Origin: Ferruginibacter sp.
Lineage (GTDB): Bacteria; Bacteroidota; Bacteroidia; Chitinophagales; Chitinophagaceae
Reading direction: 5' to 3'
DNA: 64,000 bases
NCBI GenBank assembly: GCA_013141435.1
Contig: JABFQZ010000027.1
Location: 1-64,000 of the forward strand
Position 1 is the stretch's first letter; each line of letters starts with the position of its first letter. The translations under genes were made by a program, and so were the position numbers. Below, piece after piece: positions 41,522 to 49,496 of this stretch. The notes under the pieces are model-generated. The model worked only from the letters and a program-made list of their open reading frames with translations, searched no databases and was not told the origin of the DNA.

Positions 41522-42615
41522 ATAATTACCGATTCGCAATTATTTAAAAAACTTTCGTCCACACTTGCACCAATACCAATACCATTTGGCAATTGTACTG
41601 TATAACCCTTGTAAGTAACACCGCCTATTACTGGGTCTGCTTTATGCCCAAGCATGCAAGTATCCATATCATAAAAAACAATTTGAGTATTTGCCGCTGC
41701 AAAATGAGCAAAGGCTGTAAGTGCCACTCGACTTTCAAGCATTCCGCCCATCATACATGCAATATTGCTTTTTGTAGCTACCTCTATAATTTTTTTTGCT
41801 TCGTGTATGCCACCACTTTTTGCAAATTTTATATTTATGTAATGGCAAGCATTATTTTTTATAATTCGTTTTGCATCGTAGTGGTTGTACACACTTTCAT
41901 CTGCCATAATTTTTATTGAAGATAATTTCATTAACTCTGGTAATAAATCGTCGTTATATGTTCGCATTGGTTGTTCGCAAAATTCAATATTATATTGTCC
42001 CAGTTGGGTAAGTGCATCTTTAGCATCTTCAAAACTCCAGCCTTGGTTTGCATCAATTCTAAGCTTACAATTGTTTCCTATTGCTGCTCTTATTTCTTTA
42101 ATACGGGCTACATCAGTAACTACATCTTTCCCTAATTTTACTTTTAATATAGCAGCTCCATTATTTACAAAAGTTTTTGCTTGCATAGCCATTGTTTCTG
42201 GCAAACCAATACCTACAGTAATATCAGAAAGCATTTCTTTATATTCTCCTCCCAAAAACTTGTACAAAGGTATATGGGCATTTTTTGCAGCTATATCGTA
42301 TAATGCCATATCAAAAGCACTTTTTATAGTACTATTACCTGCTGTAAATAAATGCAATTCATTTAATCTTTCTTCTAAGTTTAAAGCATTTTTGCCTTTC
42401 CAAAGATTTGCAAAATCTTTAGCCATTTCGTAGCAAGTATTTTGTGTTTCGCCTACAATCATAGGAAATGCAGAGCATTCGCCGATGCCAACAATAGTGC
42501 TATTGGTAAATATTTTTATTAATATATTTTGTGCATATTCCATAGTTCCAGTTGCAATAGTAAAAGGATACATTGGAATACTGTATTTGTATATTTGTAT
42601 TTTTTCGATAATCAT
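41518..42615 (-). CDS. Dipeptide epimerase (enolase superfamily)
   Basis: 365 aa of the muconate-lactonizing subgroup. Catalytic Lys in LKVKLG (Lys158, Lys160), metal ligands Asp188 (RIDANQGW), Glu214 (EFCEQP), Asp239 (MADES), and the second Lys in NIKFAKSGG (Lys263/266). The C-terminal DMDT (316-319) is the DxD motif used by dipeptide epimerases to bind the substrate ammonium group. Epimerisation of L-Ala-D/L-Glu or a related peptide in murein recycling is likely; exact specificity unknown. Confidence 0.85.
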   Translation of the reverse strand: MIIEKIQIYKYSIPMYPFTIATGTMEYAQNILIKIFTNSTIVGIGECSAFPMIVGETQNTCYEMAKDFANLWKGKNALNLEERLNELHLFTAGNSTIKSAFDMALYDIAAKNAHIPLYKFLGGEYKEMLSDITVGIGLPETMAMQAKTFVNNGAAILKVKLGKDVVTDVARIKEIRAAIGNNCKLRIDANQGWSFEDAKDALTQLGQYNIEFCEQPMRTYNDDLLPELMKLSSIKIMADESVYNHYDAKRIIKNNACHYINIKFAKSGGIHEAKKIIEVATKSNIACMMGGMLESRVALTAFAHFAAANTQIVFYDMDTCMLGHKADPVIGGVTYKGYTVQLPNGIGIGASVDESFLNNCESVII

Positions 42616-42738
42616 AAAAGAAAATTATAGTAATATTTTGGCAAAGTAATATAGATAAAAATACGTTGCCTATTTTAAATCTGATTTGGAAACCGTAAAC
42701 TTTACCTAAAATATGTATTAAACTAAATAATTATTTCC

Positions 42739-42746
42739 TACATTTG
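42739..42746 (+). promoter_or_regulatory. Predicted -7 element of the Phe/Tyr operon
   Basis: TACATTTG lies 8 bp before the leader-peptide ATG, so the leader RNA would begin near 42750. The -33 region is poorly conserved. Confidence 0.5.
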
Positions 42747-42754
42747 ATTTACAC

Positions 42755-42820
42755 ATGACAGCAACAAAAACTTTTAGAACTTATTATTATTTCTTCTATT
42801 TTACAAATAGTAGAGGATAG
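42755..42820 (+). CDS. Phe/Tyr leader peptide (attenuator)
   Basis: 21-residue ORF, ATG to TAG, just after the predicted transcription start. Residues 10-16 read YYYFFYF, a run of the two amino acids made by the downstream operon. Position, length and composition are those of amino-acid operon leader peptides such as PheL. Ribosome stalling at these codons would sense charged tRNA-Phe and tRNA-Tyr. Confidence 0.8.
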   Translation: MTATKTFRTYYYFFYFTNSRG

Positions 42821-42888
42821 TTTTTGTTGACCGAAATTAAAATTAAAAAATCAACATAAAAAATCCTCCGACATATCGGAGGATTTTT
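42762..42888 (+). promoter_or_regulatory. Transcription attenuator of the Phe/Tyr operon
   Basis: Four pairing segments are visible. Segment 1 CAACAAAAACT (42762-42772) pairs perfectly with AGTTTTTGTTG (42819-42829). The overlapping segment 2, GAGGAT (42813-42818) plus T5, pairs with AAAAA-ATCCTC (42858-42868) as antiterminator. ATCCTCCG (42863-42870) pairs with CGGAGGAT (42877-42884), followed by T5, as terminator. The terminator ends 12 bp before the pheA ATG. Confidence 0.8.
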
Positions 42889-42899
42889 GCTTTTGTAAT

Positions 42900-43727
42900 A
42901 TGGCACATAAAGTTTCGATACAAGGCTACGAAGGAAGTTTTCATCAGGCAGCAGCCCAACAATTTTTTGGTAAAACCATACAAGTAATTCCTTGTGCTAC
43001 ATTTAGAGATGTAATTAAAATAGGCTCCGATAAAAAGCTTAGCGATGGTGCCGTTATGGCAATAGAAAATTCGATAGCCGGTAGTATTTTACCAAATTAT
43101 ACTTTGTTGCAAAATAGCAAACTTGTAATTGTAGGCGAAGTGTATTTAAGTATAAAGCAAAATTTACTTGTAAATAAAGGAGTAAAATTAGAAGATATTA
43201 AAGAAGTACATAGCCACCAAATGGCCATATTGCAATGCATGCAGTTTTTAGAAAAATACAAATGGAAATTAGTAGAAACAGAGGATACTGCATTAAGTGC
43301 AAAACATATTTATCAGCACAAAAGCAAACATACTGCCGCTATTGCAAGCAAACTTGCCGCAGAGTTGTATAATTTAGATGTGCTTGCACCTAGTATTCAA
43401 ACCATGAAAAACAATTACACTCGGTTTTTAATACTACAAAAAGAAAATTGTTTTAACAAAATTGAAAATGCAAATAAAGCATCAGTAAATTTTCAAACAA
43501 ACCACTCAAGAGGTAGCTTAGCAAAGGTTTTAACAACTATTGCTGTTGCAGGTATTAACCTAAGTAAGCTGCAAAGTTTTCCTATTCCGGGCAGTAATTT
43601 TAAATACTCTTTTCATGCCGATATGGAGTTTGAATCTTTAAATATTTTCTATGAAACCATCGAAAAAATTAAATTAATTACCGAATTTGTAAAGCTGTAT
43701 GGAGTCTATAAAAATGGAAATAGATAA
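42900..43727 (+). CDS. pheA: Prephenate dehydratase
   Basis: Decarboxylates and dehydrates prephenate to phenylpyruvate in Phe synthesis. 275 aa: periplasmic-binding-like catalytic domain with YEGSFHQAAA (10-19), AIENSIAGSI (54-63), HSHQMAILQC and the catalytic NNYTRF (171-176). A C-terminal ACT domain (HSRGSLAKVLTTIAVAGINLSKLQSFPIPG) gives Phe feedback inhibition. There is no fused chorismate mutase, which in this operon is fused to DAHP synthase. First gene of the operon, under the attenuator. Confidence 0.93.
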   Translation: MAHKVSIQGYEGSFHQAAAQQFFGKTIQVIPCATFRDVIKIGSDKKLSDGAVMAIENSIAGSILPNYTLLQNSKLVIVGEVYLSIKQNLLVNKGVKLEDIKEVHSHQMAILQCMQFLEKYKWKLVETEDTALSAKHIYQHKSKHTAAIASKLAAELYNLDVLAPSIQTMKNNYTRFLILQKENCFNKIENANKASVNFQTNHSRGSLAKVLTTIAVAGINLSKLQSFPIPGSNFKYSFHADMEFESLNIFYETIEKIKLITEFVKLYGVYKNGNR

Positions 43728-43756
43728 ACTTTTTCTAATAAAAGCAAACAATAAAA

Positions 43757-44914
43757 ATGAAAATAAATACGGCCGACAGATTATCTACAATAAATGAATA
43801 TTATTTTTCGCAAAAATTGAGGGAGATAGACTTGCTAAATAAAGCTGGAAATGATATTATTAACTTGGGTATTGGTAGCCCCGATTTGCCACCACACCCT
43901 GCGGTAATAGAGACTTTGCAAAACGAAGCTGCTAAACTAAATACACATGCTTACCAATCTTACAAAGGCTCTCCAATATTGCGAAACGCTGTAACAGACT
44001 GGTACAGCACTTGGTATAGTGTAATACTAAATGCCGATACAGAAGTGTTGCCCTTAATTGGAAGTAAAGAAGGTATTATGCATATTTGTATGACCTATTT
44101 GAATATTGGTGACCAAGCATTGATACCAAACCCTGGATACCCAACATACAAAAGTGCAGTTACACTAGCAGGAGGTAATTGTATAAATTACGATTTGCTT
44201 GAAAGCAATAATTGGTTGCCTGATTTTGATGCCCTTGCAAAAAAAGATTTAAGCAAAGTAAAAATAATGTTTGTTAATTATCCGCACATGCCAACTGGGC
44301 AATTACCAACAAATAATGTTTTTGAAAAAACAATTTCTTTTGCAAAGCTGAATAATATTTTGGTAGTACATGATAATCCGTACAGTTTTATTTTGAACGA
44401 AAAACCAATGAGCATTTTGAGTGTACAAGGAGCAAAAGATGTGGCAATAGAGTTAAACTCTTTAAGTAAGAGTCAAAATATGGCAGGTTGGCGTATAGGA
44501 GTAATGTGTGGTGCAAAAGAAAGAATAGAAGAAGTACTACGATTTAAAAGCAATATGGATAGCGGTATGTTTTTACCAATACAACTTGCAGCAGCAAAGG
44601 CTTTGAGCTTAAGTAAAGATTGGTACGATGACTTAAATACTGTATATGCCGAAAGAAAAGTAAAAGCTTTTGAATTATTGGATTTAATAAATTGCCAATA
44701 CAATAAAACTCAAGCAGGCATGTTTGTTTGGGCAAAAATACCAACAAGTTTTGATGATGCATATAAATTAAGTGATGATGTATTACACAAATCAAATGTA
44801 TTTATTACACCAGGCGGAATATTTGGAAGTAATGGAAATAATTACATTCGCATTAGCTTATGTGCACCAGTAAAAAAAATTGAAGAAGCTATAGAAAGAA
44901 TAAAAAAGAGTTAA
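43757..44914 (+). CDS. PLP-dependent aminotransferase, class I
   Basis: 385 aa fold-type I aminotransferase. INLGIGSPDLPPHP, PNPGYPTY, VHDNPYSF (Asp and Tyr contacts to PLP), SLSKSQNMAGWRIG with the Schiff-base Lys238, and a C-terminal NYIRISLCAP carrying the substrate-carboxylate Arg. Between pheA and tyrA, it most likely transaminates phenylpyruvate and 4-hydroxyphenylpyruvate, or prephenate; specificity is inferred from context only. It starts 29 bp after pheA. Confidence 0.88.
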   Translation: MKINTADRLSTINEYYFSQKLREIDLLNKAGNDIINLGIGSPDLPPHPAVIETLQNEAAKLNTHAYQSYKGSPILRNAVTDWYSTWYSVILNADTEVLPLIGSKEGIMHICMTYLNIGDQALIPNPGYPTYKSAVTLAGGNCINYDLLESNNWLPDFDALAKKDLSKVKIMFVNYPHMPTGQLPTNNVFEKTISFAKLNNILVVHDNPYSFILNEKPMSILSVQGAKDVAIELNSLSKSQNMAGWRIGVMCGAKERIEEVLRFKSNMDSGMFLPIQLAAAKALSLSKDWYDDLNTVYAERKVKAFELLDLINCQYNKTQAGMFVWAKIPTSFDDAYKLSDDVLHKSNVFITPGGIFGSNGNNYIRISLCAPVKKIEEAIERIKKS

Positions 44915-44990
44915 AAGTTCAAAGAAAAAAGATAAAGAATAACAAACTCAAGTCTTTCGCTCTTTCTAACTCTTAGCAAAAAACAAGAAC

Positions 44991-45839
44991 ATGATACAAA
45001 ATGTAACAATAATAGGCATAGGTTTAATAGGCGGCTCTTTTGCGCTAGCATTAAAAGAAAAAAATATTGCAAAAAACATTATTGGCGTTGATAATAATGA
45101 AGAAAACATAGAAAAAGCAAAAACACTTGGATTAATAAACGAAGCCCTAACATTAGAAGAGGCTATACAAAAAAGTAATTTAATTTTTGTAGCAATACCA
45201 GTAGATGCAACAATAAGTGTAATGGCTAAAATAATGCCTTTAATAACTAAAAATCAAATAGTGGTAGATGCTGGCTCTACAAAATTTGATTTGTGTAAAA
45301 TGGTAAAACAATATAAAAATGGCAATAGATTTGTAGCCACTCACCCAATGTGGGGTACCGAGCATAGCGGACCACAAGCTGCTGTAAATGGTGCTTTTGA
45401 GGGAAAAGCATGTGTAATTTGCAATAAAGAAAATTCTGCAAAAGATGCATTAGAAACCATAGAAAATATTTACAAAAAATTAGGAATGCATTTGGTTTAT
45501 ATGAATGCCGAAGCACACGATGTGCATGCAGCATACATCAGCCACATATCGCATATTACAAGTTTTGCATTAGCAAATACAGTGCTTCAAAAAGAAAAAG
45601 AAGATGATGCCATTTTTGAATTAGCAAGTGGCGGTTTTGAAAGTACCGTACGTTTAGCAAAAAGTAATGCAGCTATGTGGGTGCCAATTTTTAAACAAAA
45701 TAAAGAAAATGTTTTAGATGTATTAAACGAACATATTGTACAATTACGAAAATTTAAAAGTTGTTTAGAAAAAGAAAATTACGAATACCTGTACGAATTA
45801 ATTGACGATGCAAATAAAATAAAGAGAATTATAAAATAA
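44991..45839 (+). CDS. tyrA: Prephenate dehydrogenase
   Basis: Oxidatively decarboxylates prephenate to 4-hydroxyphenylpyruvate for Tyr synthesis. 282 aa: Rossmann motif IIGIGLIGGSFALAL (about 6-20) followed by VDNNEENIEKA, VDAGSTKFD, the active-site THPMWGTEHSGP and the C-terminal helical SHISHITSFALA and FESTVRLAKSN. No ACT domain. The 76-bp spacer upstream contains an imperfect hairpin like those before the next gene. Confidence 0.93.
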   Translation: MIQNVTIIGIGLIGGSFALALKEKNIAKNIIGVDNNEENIEKAKTLGLINEALTLEEAIQKSNLIFVAIPVDATISVMAKIMPLITKNQIVVDAGSTKFDLCKMVKQYKNGNRFVATHPMWGTEHSGPQAAVNGAFEGKACVICNKENSAKDALETIENIYKKLGMHLVYMNAEAHDVHAAYISHISHITSFALANTVLQKEKEDDAIFELASGGFESTVRLAKSNAAMWVPIFKQNKENVLDVLNEHIVQLRKFKSCLEKENYEYLYELIDDANKIKRIIK

Positions 45840-45919
45840 GTTAATAGTGCAAAGAAAATGAGGATAATCTCTTTTTTAACCCTCTCCTCTTTTGAACTCT
45901 TAGTAAAAAAACAAAAAAC

Positions 45920-46987
45920 ATGAAAGAAAAAGTACAAGCCTTGTGGGCAAAAAAACCATTAATTATTTCGGGACCATGCAGCGCCGAAACTGAAGAGCAA
46001 ATGATAGAAACAGCTAAACGATTAGCAGCTACAGGCAAAGTAAATATGTTACGTGCAGGCATTTGGAAACCCCGTACAAGGCCTGGCATGTTTGAAGGCG
46101 TAGGTGTAAAAGGATTACCATGGCTAGCTCAGGCAAAAAAAATAACAGGTTTGCCAACCACTGTAGAAGTAGCCACAGCAAAGCAAGTAGAAGATGCATT
46201 AAGTTTTGATGTAGATGTTTTATGGGTAGGTGCCCGTACCACTGTAAACCCATTTAGTGTGCAAGAAATTGCCGATGCATTAAAAGGTGTGGATATACCC
46301 GTATTGGTAAAAAACCCTATAAATCCCGATTTGGAATTATGGTTAGGTGGTATAGAACGAATACAAAAAGCAGGAGTACAAAAAGTAGGTATGATACACC
46401 GTGGCTTTAGCTCTTATGGCAATACTGAATTTAGAAACGCACCAATGTGGCATTTAGCAATAGAAATGAAAAGGCGTAATCCAGATATGCTAATGATTTG
46501 CGACCCATCGCATATTTGTGGCCGTAGAGATATTTTACAAGCAATATCGCAAGAGGCTATTAACTTAGATTACGATGGCCTTATGATAGAAAGCCACATT
46601 ACGCCAAACGAAGCCTGGAGCGATGCAAAACAACAAATAACACCCGAAGTTTTAGCAGAAATGTTAAACAAAATAGAGTGGAGAAAAGAAGATGTAAACT
46701 CCGAAGAGTACCATGCAGCTCTAGAAAAATTACGCCAACAAATAAATCATTTAGACGATGAGCTTATGCAAATTATTAGCCAGCGTATGAAAGTTGCAGA
46801 GCAAATAGGAGCATACAAAAAAGAAAATAACATCACAATTTTACAAACCAATCGCTGGAACGAAATTTTAGAAAAAGCCTTTAATAAGGCCAACACACTA
46901 GGTTTAAGCAAAGAGTTTATGACAAAATATTACGATGCCGTACACATGGAAAGCATTACACATCAAAATAAAATTATGGAAAAATAA
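45920..46987 (+). CDS. Bifunctional DAHP synthase / chorismate mutase
   Basis: 355-aa fusion. Residues about 1-265 are a KDO8P-type (class I-beta) DAHP synthase: SGPCSAETEEQM, LRAGIWKPRTRPG, WVGARTTVNPF, LVKNPINPDLELW and PSHICGRRD, condensing PEP and erythrose-4-phosphate. Residues about 270-355 are an AroQ chorismate mutase (LEKLRQQINHLDDELMQII, QRMKVAEQIGAYKKENN). Coupling the first step with the branch step lets prephenate or aromatic products control entry (family knowledge). Last gene of the attenuated operon. Confidence 0.95.
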   Translation: MKEKVQALWAKKPLIISGPCSAETEEQMIETAKRLAATGKVNMLRAGIWKPRTRPGMFEGVGVKGLPWLAQAKKITGLPTTVEVATAKQVEDALSFDVDVLWVGARTTVNPFSVQEIADALKGVDIPVLVKNPINPDLELWLGGIERIQKAGVQKVGMIHRGFSSYGNTEFRNAPMWHLAIEMKRRNPDMLMICDPSHICGRRDILQAISQEAINLDYDGLMIESHITPNEAWSDAKQQITPEVLAEMLNKIEWRKEDVNSEEYHAALEKLRQQINHLDDELMQIISQRMKVAEQIGAYKKENNITILQTNRWNEILEKAFNKANTLGLSKEFMTKYYDAVHMESITHQNKIMEK

Positions 46988-47057
46988 AAAAATTAAAAAT
47001 TGGGGCTGTTATCATTTGTACAACAATATACATTCGTTCTGTCTCCTTCACTGTTCC

Positions 47058-47109
47058 GTACAAATGAGTATGCATATCCGCCAAAAGGCGCATGCATACT
47101 CATTTGTAC
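47058..47109. terminator. Perfect 18-bp inverted repeat between convergent operons
   Basis: Left arm 47058-47075 (GTACAAATGAGTATGCAT) and right arm 47092-47109 are perfectly complementary, with a small inner GCC-AAAA-GGC stem. It lies between the DAHPS/CM and thrC genes, so it may terminate both, although no U-tract follows. The surrounding 47000-47160 is less AT-rich than its neighbours. Confidence 0.5.
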
Positions 47110-47179
47110 ATCGTTCAGTCCACAGCAGCCTTTTGGCAATACCGCATTGTTCAGCTTTAAAAATGCATTATCATAAAAA

Positions 47180-48478
47180 TTACAGTTGCATCAAAAAAGC
47201 TTTTAACTCATCTGCACCTACATTAATCTTTGTACTTTTTTTCTCCAACAATAATTGCTCCTTAATGCTTTCAGGAATTGCAACAGGCTCATTAATTATT
47301 GGCTCAACTACATCATAAAATTTTACTGGATGTGCAGTTTCTAAAAACATGCCTTTCTCATTCGGGTTATTTTGTAAATAATCTTGTAAAGCTTTGTAAG
47401 CCACAGCTCCGTGAGGGTCGCACAAATATTTTTGTTCATTAAATACCGTAAGTAAAGTTTCTCTTGTAATAGCATCGCTAATGCTAACACTGCTTACTTT
47501 ATTTTTCAACTGCAAAAATTGTTGCTGAAATATTTCCATAATGCGTACAAAATTACTAGGGTTGCCCACATCCATAGCATTGCTAATAGTGGCTACAGCA
47601 TTTTTTACATTATAGTTTTGCGTAGCAAAATATTGTGGCACTACATCGTTGGCATTACAAGCAGCAATAAAATGTTTTACTGGCAAGCCCGATGCGTTTG
47701 CCAAAAGCCCAGCACAAATGTTTCCAAAATTTCCACTAGGCACACTTATTATTGGTGCATTGTTTTTTTCTTGCCATTGCTTGTAGGCAAAAAAATAATA
47801 AAATTGCTGCGGTAGCCAGCGAGCTACATTTATTGAATTTGCCGAAGTAAGAAACAGTTTTTTAGTCAAATTCTCATCCATAAAAGCGGCTTTTACCATT
47901 TGCTGGCAATCATCAAAATTTCCAGCTACCTCTAATGCATGTATATTTTTGCCTAATGTAGTTAATTGTTTTTCTTGTACACTACTAACTTTTCTACTTG
48001 GGTATAGTATTACCACATCTACACCTTCTACATTATAAAAACCATTAGCTACAGCACCTCCAGTATCGCCAGATGTAGCTACAAGTACTGTTACTTTTTT
48101 ATTGCCGTCCTTTACAAAATACCCAAGGCAACGGCTCATAAACCTTGCACCAATGTCTTTAAAAGCCAATGTAGGACCATGATACAACTCCAGAGCAGAA
48201 ATATTATTGGTAACTTTTACAAGTGGAATATCAAAGTTTATAGTTTCTTTTACAATACTAAATAAATCATTTTCATTAATTGCGTTTCCTACGTAAGGCT
48301 TAATAACATCAAAGGCAATTTCTTCATTACTAATATTTTCTATATTCCCTATCCATTCTTTTTTTAATTGTGCAATATTTTCAGGAAAATACAACCCTTT
48401 ATCAGGTGCTTGTCCGTTAATAGTTGCATCTTTAAAATTTACAGATTTTGATTTTTTATTGAGACTGTAAAATTGCAT
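47180..48478 (-). CDS. thrC: Threonine synthase
   Basis: PLP enzyme converting O-phosphohomoserine to threonine. 432 aa: N-terminal YSLNKKSKSVNFKDA, HGPTLAFKDIGARFM with the PLP Lys107, VATSGDTGGAVANGFYN binding the cofactor phosphate, SVPSGNFGNICAGLLA, and a C-terminal ETAHPVKF segment, all diagnostic of the long fungal/proteobacterial-type enzyme. Third gene of the thr operon, 90 bp after thrB. Confidence 0.96.
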   Translation of the reverse strand: MQFYSLNKKSKSVNFKDATINGQAPDKGLYFPENIAQLKKEWIGNIENISNEEIAFDVIKPYVGNAINENDLFSIVKETINFDIPLVKVTNNISALELYHGPTLAFKDIGARFMSRCLGYFVKDGNKKVTVLVATSGDTGGAVANGFYNVEGVDVVILYPSRKVSSVQEKQLTTLGKNIHALEVAGNFDDCQQMVKAAFMDENLTKKLFLTSANSINVARWLPQQFYYFFAYKQWQEKNNAPIISVPSGNFGNICAGLLANASGLPVKHFIAACNANDVVPQYFATQNYNVKNAVATISNAMDVGNPSNFVRIMEIFQQQFLQLKNKVSSVSISDAITRETLLTVFNEQKYLCDPHGAVAYKALQDYLQNNPNEKGMFLETAHPVKFYDVVEPIINEPVAIPESIKEQLLLEKKSTKINVGADELKAFLMQL

Positions 48479-48568
48479 AGTTTTTAATTTTCCATTTAAA
48501 GTGATAAATCAAAAAAAAGTTCAAGTAATAAAAACTCAACTCTTTTACTCTTTTTCTCTTTTGATCTA

Positions 48569-49489
48569 TTAATTAATTTTTACCCCTTCGTTATTTATTG
48601 TTGTTACATGAGTATGATAATCTACACCAATTTTATCATAAATATCTTTCATAATTTGTTCTACCTTTTTTGCAGTACACTCTTCTTTACTAAGCATAAA
48701 TACCGATGGCCCACTACCGCTTATACCACCGCCAAGAGCTCCAGCCTCTTTACATTGCATTTTTATTTTATCAAACTCTGGGATAAGAATACTACGTATA
48801 GGCTCTATTATTACGTCTTCCAAACTTCTACTAATTAAATCATAATCGTTTTGTAAAAACCCAGCAACAAGTCCGGCCACATTTCCCCATTGTTTAATAG
48901 CGTCTTTTAATGCAACTTCTTTTCTTAAAATTTGCCTAGCATCCGATGTTTTTACTTCTATTTGAGGATGCACTACAGTTACATACATTGGCGGTGCCGA
49001 AAGTGGAACAATATCTAAAGGAAAAATAGATCGAATTAAAGTAATGCCACCATATATACATGGGGTAATATTATCAGCATGTTTTACACCGCTAGCTACT
49101 TTTTCGCCATGCATTGCAAAACGAACCAAATCATGTTTTGTAAAATAATTGCTTAATAAATAATTAGCTCCTACAACAGCACCAGCCGAGCTTGCAGCGC
49201 TAGAGCCTAAGCCACTACCAGGTTTAATGAGTTTGTTTACTATTATTTCAAAACCAATATTTTTATCGGGGTACTCTTCCATTAAAGCTAATAAAGCCGC
49301 TCCAGCTACATTTTTAGTAGGTTCAGTAGGCAAACTATAATTGTCAATATGTGTTATTTTTATACCTGCTTCTTTAGTTAATTGCATTTCCATTTCATCT
49401 TGCGGATGGTTTATTGCAAGCCCTAAAATATCGAAACCACAAACCAAATTTGCAATGGTAGCTGGGGCGCTTATTTTTATTTTATTCAT
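48569..49489 (-). CDS. thrB: Homoserine kinase
   Basis: GHMP-family kinase making O-phosphohomoserine from homoserine and ATP. 306 aa: SAPATIANLVCGFDILG at the N-terminus, the ATP-binding PGSGLGSSAASSAG (90-103) and the C-terminal GGGISGSGPSVFML motif. Second gene of the thr operon, 7 bp after thrA. Confidence 0.96.
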   Translation of the reverse strand: MNKIKISAPATIANLVCGFDILGLAINHPQDEMEMQLTKEAGIKITHIDNYSLPTEPTKNVAGAALLALMEEYPDKNIGFEIIVNKLIKPGSGLGSSAASSAGAVVGANYLLSNYFTKHDLVRFAMHGEKVASGVKHADNITPCIYGGITLIRSIFPLDIVPLSAPPMYVTVVHPQIEVKTSDARQILRKEVALKDAIKQWGNVAGLVAGFLQNDYDLISRSLEDVIIEPIRSILIPEFDKIKMQCKEAGALGGGISGSGPSVFMLSKEECTAKKVEQIMKDIYDKIGVDYHTHVTTINNEGVKIN

Positions 49490-49496
49490 ATTGCTA

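Noticed and set aside
46935..47318. ORF across the aro-thr convergent junction
   Set aside because: It overlaps both confirmed genes out of frame and covers the inverted repeat; composition is His/Cys-rich shadow.
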